Of a stretch of 6,387 nt of DNA, positions 1 through 4,716 are shown in pieces. The DNA is from Candidatus Zixiibacteriota bacterium (lineage in GTDB: Bacteria > Zixibacteria > MSB-5A5 > GN15 > JAAZOE01): the NCBI GenBank assembly GCA_030588275.1, contig JAUUYJ010000150.1, positions 1 to 6,387 on the forward strand. Direction: 5' to 3'. The position numbers and the translations under genes were made by a program. Below the pieces are notes generated by a model. That model had not been told where the DNA came from, ran no database searches, and saw only the letters and a program-made list of their open reading frames with translations. The first letter of the stretch is position 1; the number at the start of each line of letters is the position of its first letter.

Positions 1-380
1 CGAAAGAGGATCATGGTTCCACCGACAATGAAGAGTCCGGTCATGGTTCTGGTCATGGCTCCGAAGGTGAAGTTGCCTCCGACGCTGTCTTTATGATTCG
101 GGATATAATTGTCAATCCGGCTGGTACCGGTGGAACGCGGTTTTTATCCGCCTCAATCGGTTTTGAAACCAACAAGCCGGGAATGTCTGCTCTTATGATT
201 TCCCGAGAGCCGATTATCCGTGATGCGTTGGTGACGATCCTGTCATCGCAGTCAATCCCGGAATTAAGCGATTTTAAGCAAAGAGAAAAATTGCGTAAAC
301 TTATCCGCATGCGGGTCCAAAGACTTCTGAAAACTGAGGATCTGGGTGCGGTTTACTTTACTGAATTTGTGCTTCAATAA
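1..380 (+). CDS. fliL: FliL, flagellar basal body-associated protein (3' part, start lies upstream)
   Basis: The reading frame is open from the left edge (first full codon at base 3) to TAA at 378-380, giving about 125 C-terminal residues. FliL is a single-pass inner-membrane protein whose periplasmic domain surrounds and supports the MotAB stator. The visible part starts with a polar His/Gly/Ser/Glu-rich linker, then the FliL domain: 'MIRDIIVNPAG', then 'GTRFLSASIGFE', a charged helix around 'REKLRKLIRMRVQRLL', and a C-terminal 'VYFTEFVLQ', which matches the usual FliL ending (…YFTEFVIQ type). The N-terminal cytoplasmic tail and membrane helix are outside the window. An ATG at 93 is internal, because the frame continues upstream with no stop and the linker joins smoothly to the domain. 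fliM follows after 12 bases, as expected for a fliL-fliM operon. FliL assignment is supported by both the sequence and the neighbour. Confidence 0.9.
   Translation, partial: KEDHGSTDNEESGHGSGHGSEGEVASDAVFMIRDIIVNPAGTGGTRFLSASIGFETNKPGMSALMISREPIIRDALVTILSSQSIPELSDFKQREKLRKLIRMRVQRLLKTEDLGAVYFTEFVLQ
11..61 (+). repeat. Short His-Gly-Ser coding repeats in the fliL linker
   Basis: The nonamer TCATGGYTC occurs three times, at 11-19, 41-49 and 53-61, each in the fliL frame and each encoding His-Gly-Ser. The last two copies are 12 bases apart (SGHGSGHGS). The stretch lies between the unseen membrane helix and the periplasmic domain of FliL, so it is most likely a flexible low-complexity linker. 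The similarity may reflect slippage or simple compositional bias. Confidence 0.6.
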
Positions 381-381
381 T

Positions 382-395
382 AAGGATAGCTCGTG
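382..395 (+). promoter_or_regulatory. Ribosome binding site that fixes the GTG start of fliM
   Basis: AAGGA at 382-386 sits six bases before the GTG at 393-395. No ATG lies in this frame near the start. Starting at this GTG gives the canonical FliM N-terminus (MAKILSQDEIDALL), so GTG is chosen with good confidence. Confidence 0.75.
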
Positions 396-1406
396 GCTAA
401 GATACTTTCTCAGGACGAAATTGATGCTCTATTGTCAACCGTATCATCGAGTGATGATGTCGGTGTTGCCAGTAGTGAGGTAGCGGACGAAGACAAGTTA
501 CGCTCCATCGTTGTCTATGATTTTAAGCATCCCAACCGGGTCTCAAAAGATCAGTTGCGGACCCTTGAAAATATGCACGATAACTTTGCGGGGCATATTG
601 GGTCAGTCCTCTCAAATATGCAACGGGCCATGCTTGATGTGGATCTGGTCTCAGTTGATCAGATTACCTACAGCGAGTTCATCATGTCTTTGGTATCGCC
701 GTCCTGTACCTTCACCTATACTGCTGATCCGCTTGAGGGGGCTTGCATTGTCGATTTCAATCCAACGTTGACGTACGCCTTTGTCGAACGGATGTTTGGT
801 GGATCTGGCAAGGTGCTTGATACCGGTCGGGAGATGACCGGGATCGAAAAGTCACTTATGAATCGGATCGTGTCGGTAGTTTACAAAGAACTTGCGGCCG
901 CCTGGGCGCATATCTGCCCAATTAATATTGAGCAGGCCAGCTTGGAAACTAACCCGCAGTTTGTACAGATTGTACCTCCTGGTGAAACTGTCATCGTCAT
1001 TTCATTTCAGTTGAAGTTGTTTCAAACGACCGGACTGATGACCCTCTGTTATCCGTACATGGCTTTAGAATCTATTATCGGTAAACTTTCGGCGCAGAAC
1101 TGGATTGATGCGACCAAGCGGAAATCGGCTGAGAAAGATACTGAGATTAATCTGGGTAACTTGCAGGATCTGAATCTCCCGGTCTCGGCCGTGTTGGCTG
1201 AAACAAAGATCAGTATTCGCGATTATATGCATCTTGAAATTGGGGATGTCTTGACGACAGAGAGCAAAATTAATGAAGAAATGGTAATAAATCTTGCTGG
1301 CCGCCATAAATACAGCGCCCGTCCGGGACTGGTTGGTCGAAAAAGAGGCCTTATGATAACTAATCATGTTGAAGAAGTTGGAAAGGAGAGCTTCAATGCC
1401 GGATGA
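393..1406 (+). CDS. fliM: FliM, flagellar motor switch protein
   Basis: A 337-residue C-ring protein that links CheY-phosphate binding to rotor reversal; the length is typical of the family. Residues 5-14 (LSQDEIDALL) are the classic CheY-binding peptide, followed by an acidic Ser/Asp linker to about residue 37. The middle CheC-like domain (about 40-240) contains the GGSG loop at 136-139, which in FliM contacts FliG, and the 'PPGETVIVISF' segment. The C-terminal SpoA/FliN-like domain (about 255-330, 'LPVSAVLAETKISIRD' to 'GRKRGLMI') is what pairs with FliN in the ring. The GTG start follows a good ribosome binding site. The end overlaps the fliN start by 11 bases, suggesting translational coupling. 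The intact CheY peptide implies chemotactic control of the switch. Confidence 0.97.
   Translation: MAKILSQDEIDALLSTVSSSDDVGVASSEVADEDKLRSIVVYDFKHPNRVSKDQLRTLENMHDNFAGHIGSVLSNMQRAMLDVDLVSVDQITYSEFIMSLVSPSCTFTYTADPLEGACIVDFNPTLTYAFVERMFGGSGKVLDTGREMTGIEKSLMNRIVSVVYKELAAAWAHICPINIEQASLETNPQFVQIVPPGETVIVISFQLKLFQTTGLMTLCYPYMALESIIGKLSAQNWIDATKRKSAEKDTEINLGNLQDLNLPVSAVLAETKISIRDYMHLEIGDVLTTESKINEEMVINLAGRHKYSARPGLVGRKRGLMITNHVEEVGKESFNAG
1382..1398 (+). promoter_or_regulatory. Ribosome binding site that fixes the fliN start inside fliM
   Basis: AAAGGAG at 1382-1388 lies seven bases before the ATG at 1396. An upstream in-frame ATG at 1366 would add ten residues (MLKKLERRAS), but they coincide with conserved fliM coding sequence and that ATG lacks a comparable Shine-Dalgarno. 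The 1396 start is therefore preferred. Confidence 0.7.
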
Positions 1407-2097
1407 AAAGAAACCGGATGACTCATTGGATGAGGATTTGAAGCCGGAAGATCAGAGCTCAGTTGATGATGTAGCCTCCGAACAGTCTGGTGGGAGCGCG
1501 GTCGATGATGTTTCCAGTGAGGCTGTCTCAGAATCTGCCAAAGTTGAAAATGATTCGAGCGTGGCGGTTGATGAAGGACTGGCGGGTGAATCAGTCGATG
1601 GTGATAAACAGCAACCGGATGATTCTGATAAGGTTATCAATGCTGATGATGCTTCCGAAGATGATGCCGAAGCGGCGATGATGAAGATGCTCGAAGAGGA
1701 GGCTGAGTCAGCCTCGGATAGCTCGCTTAGTGGGGATGATTTTCCTGACTTGAGCGGTATCAAGATGGAGCCGACGGCCAATCCAGCGGAGTTCCAGCAG
1801 TTGGCACCAACACCAGGATCCGAAGGGGCTAACAAAAACATCGATATGCTTCTGGATGTGAAAATGCCGATCTCAATTGAATTGGGACGGACCGAAATGC
1901 CGATCTCTGAGCTATTGACTCTGGGACCTGGTTCGGTTGTCGAACTGAATAAATTGGCCGGTGAACCGGTCGATCTGCTGGTGAATGATAAAATAATAGC
2001 TCGCGGCGAGGTTGTCGTGGTTGATGAGAATTTCGGTGTGCGCATCACTCTTTTGATGTCACCCGAAGAGAGATTGAAATCTTTGGCGCAAGCTTAG
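1396..2097 (+). CDS. fliN: FliN, flagellar motor switch protein with long acidic N-terminal extension
   Basis: A 233-residue protein of the lower C-ring, which dimerises with itself or with FliM and also docks the FliH-FliI export ATPase complex. The C-terminal SpoA domain (about residues 148-226) is clear: 'NIDMLLDVKMPISIELGRT', then 'LLTLGPGSVVELNKLAGEPVDLLVN', then 'GEVVVVDENFGVRI'. The N-terminal 145 residues are unusual. By count, residues 1-120 hold 40 Asp/Glu, 7 Lys and about 21 Ser, so they are strongly acidic and probably disordered. Within them, residues 88-104 (EDDAEAAMMKMLEEEAE) look like a short amphipathic helix and may be the equivalent of the N-terminal helical peptide of shorter FliNs. 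E. coli FliN is about 137 residues, so this protein is roughly 100 longer. It starts 11 bases inside fliM; fliO follows after 22 bases. Confidence 0.95.
   Translation: MPDEKKPDDSLDEDLKPEDQSSVDDVASEQSGGSAVDDVSSEAVSESAKVENDSSVAVDEGLAGESVDGDKQQPDDSDKVINADDASEDDAEAAMMKMLEEEAESASDSSLSGDDFPDLSGIKMEPTANPAEFQQLAPTPGSEGANKNIDMLLDVKMPISIELGRTEMPISELLTLGPGSVVELNKLAGEPVDLLVNDKIIARGEVVVVDENFGVRITLLMSPEERLKSLAQA
1456..1521 (+). repeat. Imperfect peptide repeat in the acidic region of FliN
   Basis: Residues 21-29 (SSVDDVASE) and 34-42 (SAVDDVSSE) match at 7 of 9 positions with a 13-residue period; a looser relative is SSVAVDEG at 54-61. The DNA copies are more diverged than the protein, which argues for old duplication or selection on composition rather than recent slippage. 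Confidence 0.5.
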
Positions 2098-2119
2098 ATA
2101 ATTTAATGAGAGGTGGAGC

Positions 2120-2698
2120 ATGATACCTTTACGCAACATAGGATGGTTGCTGGTAATTCTCCCGCTTTTAGTGGCAACAACTGCATTCGCAGATCCGAAT
2201 CAATCGGTACTGCCAACAGAAAACGCTGAGTCGATCGGCAGTACTACCAATCAGGTGACGTCGATTGATAGCCTGCCATTGGCGAGCAATCAATTACCCG
2301 GTTTTTCTGAAATGGTTTTGCCATCAATGACCCGGATTGGATTTTCGTTACTTCTGATCGTCGGCTTTATTTATGTCGTCGTTTTTCTGATGCGAAAATT
2401 TACCGGTAGCAAGCTGGGAACGGCTGGTAAGGGTAAAGCAATCCAGGTTATCGAACAGACCTATTTGGCTCCAAAAAAATCTATCTGCCTGATTAAATTG
2501 GGTGAACGGGCTGTCTTGGTTGGGATTACCGAGGCCAACGTCAATATGCTGACCGAGTTTAACTGGGATGAGCTACCGGAACTGGATAGAAAAAAGGTGA
2601 CCGATCCGGGCAAGCAGTTCTCCGGATTCTTGTCGGATGCGGCCGGAAAGTTGTTCGGAGCGGGTAAGCGTGAAAGGGTTAGTCATGAGCAAGGCTAA
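2120..2698 (+). CDS. fliO: FliO, flagellar export apparatus assembly protein
   Basis: A 192-residue membrane protein of the FliO/FliZ family; in Salmonella FliO aids formation of the FliP-FliR complex and is not in the finished export gate. Residues 1-24 look like a cleavable signal peptide (hydrophobic core 8-19, AFA before Asp25). A polar periplasmic stretch of about 45 residues follows, then a membrane helix at about 73-91 followed by basic RK residues, and a cytoplasmic domain. That domain has the family pattern at about 108-140: 'IQVIEQTYLAPKKSICLIKLGERAVLVGITE'-like, split here only for description. The tail to 192 is charged. E. coli FliO is about 121 residues and lacks the long periplasmic part. 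The start is supported by the purine-rich GAGAGGTGGAG just before the ATG. Position between fliN and fliP supports the name. The 3' end overlaps fliP by 14 bases. Confidence 0.9.
   Translation: MIPLRNIGWLLVILPLLVATTAFADPNQSVLPTENAESIGSTTNQVTSIDSLPLASNQLPGFSEMVLPSMTRIGFSLLLIVGFIYVVVFLMRKFTGSKLGTAGKGKAIQVIEQTYLAPKKSICLIKLGERAVLVGITEANVNMLTEFNWDELPELDRKKVTDPGKQFSGFLSDAAGKLFGAGKRERVSHEQG
2672..2687 (+). promoter_or_regulatory. Ribosome binding site that fixes the fliP start inside fliO
   Basis: GAAAGGG at 2672-2678 is six bases before the ATG at 2685. An in-frame ATG at 2637 would prefix 16 polar residues (MRPESCSERVSVKGLV) to the signal peptide, spoiling its basic-then-hydrophobic layout, so 2685 is chosen. 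Confidence 0.75.
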
Positions 2699-3458
2699 GC
2701 GTCGTCAAATCCTGCTTACCACAGTTGGCTTTTTGGTTGTCATTGTTTGTATGCTGATGATTGGCGATACCGCCTCGGCCAACAGCTTGCCAAAGATTTC
2801 GGTTGGGTTGGAACCGACTGATAATCCGGAAGATTTATCGGTTGCTTTGCAGGTTGTTCTGCTTCTGACCGTTTTAACCTTAGCCCCGTCGATATTAGTG
2901 ATGATGACATCCTTTATTCGGATTGTGGTTGTGCTGTCATTCCTGCGTCAGGCGATCGGTACCAACCAGATGCCCCCTAATCAGCTGATTATCGCCTTAT
3001 CGTTGATCCTGACCTTTTTTGTGATGTCGCCGGTGGCCAACAAAGCATACGACAGCGGATTGAAGCCATACCTGGCTGGCGAAATAAAGCAGGAGGAGGC
3101 GTTTGAAAAAGGGATGGAGCCGATTCGTGCTTTCATGCTCAAGCAGGTCAGCGAAAAAGATTTGGCCTTGTTTGTCAAACTGTCCGGGATGGAACAGCCG
3201 CAGAATAAAGACGATATTCCGAGTCGTCTGCTGATTCCAGGGTTTGTCCTGTCAGAATTACGAACGGCATTTCAAATCGCCTTCATTGTGTTTATTCCGT
3301 TTTTGATTATTGATATGGTGGTCGCTTCGGTATTGATGTCGATGGGTATGCTAATGCTACCACCGATCATGGTGGCTCTGCCATTCAAAATATTACTCTT
3401 CGTGCTGGTTGATGGTTGGTATCTGATTGTCAATGCGCTGGTGGAATCTTTTAAATAG
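2685..3458 (+). CDS. fliP: FliP, flagellar type III export gate protein
   Basis: A 257-residue inner-membrane protein; in characterised systems five FliP, four FliQ and one FliR form the helical export gate through which flagellar proteins pass. Residues 1-32 form a signal peptide (KAKRRQ, hydrophobic core, ASA before Asn33), as is common for FliP. The family signatures are present: the first hydrophobic hairpin with 'MMTSFIRIVVVLSFLRQA' (73-90), 'GTNQMPPNQ' (92-100), the polar periplasmic region around 110-180, and the C-terminal signature starting 'FVLSELRTAFQ' (187-197) through 'FIPFLIIDMVVASVLMSMG' to 'MLMLPP' (222-227). The Met-rich segment 218-224 matches the part that forms the methionine gate in solved FliP structures. 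The gene overlaps fliO by 14 bases; its TAG stop shares bases with the fliQ ribosome binding site. Confidence 0.97.
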   Translation: MSKAKRRQILLTTVGFLVVIVCMLMIGDTASANSLPKISVGLEPTDNPEDLSVALQVVLLLTVLTLAPSILVMMTSFIRIVVVLSFLRQAIGTNQMPPNQLIIALSLILTFFVMSPVANKAYDSGLKPYLAGEIKQEEAFEKGMEPIRAFMLKQVSEKDLALFVKLSGMEQPQNKDDIPSRLLIPGFVLSELRTAFQIAFIVFIPFLIIDMVVASVLMSMGMLMLPPIMVALPFKILLFVLVDGWYLIVNALVESFK

Positions 3459-3471
3459 GTGTAATGAGATG
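3457..3471 (+). promoter_or_regulatory. Ribosome binding site and start choice for fliQ
   Basis: AGGTG at 3457-3461 overlaps the fliP stop codon and lies seven bases before the ATG at 3469. Another ATG at 3464, in a different frame, reads ATG-AGA-TGA and ends across the fliQ start codon; it is too close to the AGGTG to be used well. An in-frame ATG at 3427 would lie within the fliP coding end. Confidence 0.6.
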
Positions 3472-3738
3472 ACAACCGAATTTGTCTTGGCTTTGGGCCG
3501 GGAGGCGATTACTCTGACATTGATGGTTTCAGCTCCGATGCTAGCGGCTGGTCTGATCGTTGGCCTATCCATTTCACTTCTGCAAGCGGTAACTCAGATT
3601 CACGAAATGACGCTGACTTTCATTCCGAAAATTATTGCGGTTGCGGGAGCGTTGATGATATTTCTTCCCTGGATGATTAACCTGTTGGTCGATTTCACGA
3701 GCCGACTAATTTTGATGATCCCCACCCTGACGGGGTAA
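3469..3738 (+). CDS. fliQ: FliQ, flagellar type III export gate protein
   Basis: An 89-residue protein, exactly the usual FliQ size, with two hydrophobic helices (about 13-38 and 50-76) that form a hairpin wrapping the FliP/FliR core of the export gate. Recognisable family residues include 'AITLTLMVSAPMLAAGLIVG' followed by 'LSISLLQAVTQIHEMTLTFI' and 'PKIIAVAGALMIFLPWMI'. The charged QIHE.TLTFIPK loop between the helices is the most conserved part of FliQ. It is the last gene of the first transcription block: after its TAA there is a 180-base gap with a hairpin before fliR. Confidence 0.96.
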   Translation: MTTEFVLALGREAITLTLMVSAPMLAAGLIVGLSISLLQAVTQIHEMTLTFIPKIIAVAGALMIFLPWMINLLVDFTSRLILMIPTLTG

Positions 3739-3783
3739 AAAAGTTCCCCGGCAAAGCGGAAATTAATTCCCCCAGACAGTTTT

Positions 3784-3811
3784 AAACGGCCCGAATAGAC
3801 TCGGGCCGTTT
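3784..3811 (+). terminator. Hairpin terminator after fliQ
   Basis: AAACGGCCCGA (3784-3794) and TCGGGCCGTTT (3801-3811) are perfect inverted complements, giving an 11-bp stem with a 6-base loop (ATAGAC). The downstream T-run is weak (GTTTCTGT), so termination on the + strand may be partial. An outer CAGTT (3777-3781) can also pair with AACTG (3816-3820), extending the stem across an internal loop. It stands 45 bases after the fliQ stop and about 55 bases before the predicted fliR promoter, where a terminator separating two units would be expected. Confidence 0.75.
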
Positions 3812-3866
3812 CTGTAACTGTAAGACATCCAACGACTAAGCAAATTCAATCGAGCTGTTTCAAAGC

Positions 3867-3880
3867 GGCACATCGGTTGC
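3867..3880 (+). promoter_or_regulatory. Sigma-54 (RpoN) -24/-12 promoter for fliR-flhB-flhA
   Basis: GGCACATCGGTTGC matches the sigma-54 consensus tGGCACg-N4-tTGCw: the GGCAC and TTGC cores are intact and the spacing between the invariant GG and GC is exactly 10 bases. The flanking T of -26, the G after GGCAC and the final W are not matched. It lies in the only sizeable gap of the window, downstream of a hairpin, and would place transcription start near 3891-3893, about 27 bases before the fliR ATG and just ahead of its ribosome binding site. Sigma-54 control of flagellar export and basal-body genes is well known in many bacteria (for example Vibrio, Pseudomonas, Campylobacter). No convincing activator-binding palindrome was seen upstream by eye. 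Confidence 0.8.
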
Positions 3881-3907
3881 GATATGATAAATGATTGCCA
3901 CTCTTAT

Positions 3908-3921
3908 AGGAAGAGATAATG
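3908..3921 (+). promoter_or_regulatory. Ribosome binding site of fliR
   Basis: AGGAAGAG at 3908-3915 precedes the ATG at 3919 (AGGA is seven bases from the start). It is in the short leader expected from the predicted sigma-54 promoter, so the second block has its own full translation start rather than coupling to fliQ. Confidence 0.75.
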
Positions 3922-4716
3922 CTCGATTTAATCACATTCGGCTCTGAAAAAATTCAACTTTTTCTTCTGCTTATGATGCGGATCGGTGGTCTTTTGATCG
4001 CCGGACCGATCTTTACGCATAAGGCCGTTCCTCGCAAAATCGCCGTTTCTCTTTCACTCGGTTTGGCAATGGTTTTGGTGCCGGTTTTTGTCACCACCAA
4101 ACTTCCTCCGGTTGATGGGATCATTGACCTGGTCGGGTTGTGTTTCCGTGAGATCGCCGTCGGGATGATCCTTGGTTTGGTTTTTTCCTTTATTTTCTTA
4201 GCGGTTCGTCTGGCCGGGTCGATTGTGGCCTACCAGATCGGATTTGCTATGGCCAACGTCATGGACCCCAACTCCAGTGGCCCGGTTTCGGTGATTGGTG
4301 AGTTCTGGGTAATGATCGCCACCCTGATATTTTTGATTCTCAACGGTCACCACATTATGCTGACCGGCTTGGTCGATTCTTTTCGGATTATTCCGATGGG
4401 ATCGGGGATGCCGTCCGGCGAAGTGGGGGACTGGATGGTAAAGTATGCTTCGTTCGTTTTCGTTCTGGCTGTCAAGTTTGCCGCTCCGGTAATCATGACA
4501 ATTTTCTTAGTCGAAGTTTCAATGGGTGTTTTGGCCCGAACGATGCCCCAGATGAACATTTTCATCGTTGGTTATCCAATAAAAATTTGTGCTGGCTTGT
4601 TTCTGATCAGCGCTTCGCTTCCGGTGTTCGCTTACGTCCTTCGCAAGGTTATCGCTAATCTTGATTCCGAACTGCATTACCTGATGAACCTCTATAGCGT
4701 CAATGGAGTGGTGTAG
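3919..4716 (+). CDS. fliR: FliR, flagellar type III export gate protein
   Basis: A 265-residue multi-pass membrane protein, typical FliR length; one copy combines with FliP and FliQ in the export gate and contacts FlhB. Hydrophobic segments cover most of the protein, at about 10-30, 40-60, 72-100, 125-150, 175-200 and 215-240. Family landmarks seen: 'RIGGLLIAGPIFTHKAVPRK' near the N-terminus, 'GFAMANVMDP' (108-117), 'NGHH' (142-145), and 'ARTMPQMNIFIVGYPIKI' (206-223). It has no FlhB fusion, which occurs in some clostridial genomes. It is first in its block, after the predicted sigma-54 promoter, and its TAG stop directly abuts the flhB ATG with no spacer; GGAG at 4705-4708 inside its end serves as the flhB ribosome binding site. 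Confidence 0.96.
   Translation: MLDLITFGSEKIQLFLLLMMRIGGLLIAGPIFTHKAVPRKIAVSLSLGLAMVLVPVFVTTKLPPVDGIIDLVGLCFREIAVGMILGLVFSFIFLAVRLAGSIVAYQIGFAMANVMDPNSSGPVSVIGEFWVMIATLIFLILNGHHIMLTGLVDSFRIIPMGSGMPSGEVGDWMVKYASFVFVLAVKFAAPVIMTIFLVEVSMGVLARTMPQMNIFIVGYPIKICAGLFLISASLPVFAYVLRKVIANLDSELHYLMNLYSVNGVV

Noticed and set aside
93..380. A separate 95-residue gene starting at ATG 93
   Set aside because: The frame is open upstream to the window edge and the protein is the FliL periplasmic domain, so the ATG is internal.
1452..2048. Long open frame on the minus strand (198 codons) opposite fliN
   Set aside because: Its Ser-rich product is the mirror of the Asp/Glu/Ser-rich fliN codons, there is no recognisable domain, and it is fully covered by a well-supported + strand gene.
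2106..2123. Five-codon ORF (ATG…TGA) overlapping the fliO start, and a two-codon ATG-AGA-TGA overlapping the fliQ start (3464-3472); both begin with TAATGAGA
   Set aside because: The fliO one contains the ribosome binding site itself, and the fliQ one is too close to its AGGTG. The shared 8-mer is probably chance in purine-rich start regions, and there is no evidence of translation.
3848..3860. IHF-like site upstream of the sigma-54 promoter (AATCGA-N4-TTT)
   Set aside because: It matches only 7 of 9 consensus positions in an AT-rich stretch. IHF sites are often near sigma-54 promoters, but this match is too weak to call.
3752..3868. Direct repeat CAAAGCGG at 3752-3759 and 3861-3868 in the fliQ-fliR gap as a possible activator site pair
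   Set aside because: An 8-base repeat in a 180-base gap is not far from chance, it has no dyad symmetry, and the second copy is largely explained by the overlap with the -24 element.
3860..3888. Sigma-70 promoter using TATGAT (3883-3888) as -10
   Set aside because: The -10 is plausible, but the hexamer at 17-base spacing (TCAAAG) does not resemble TTGACA. The overlapping -24/-12 match is far better.
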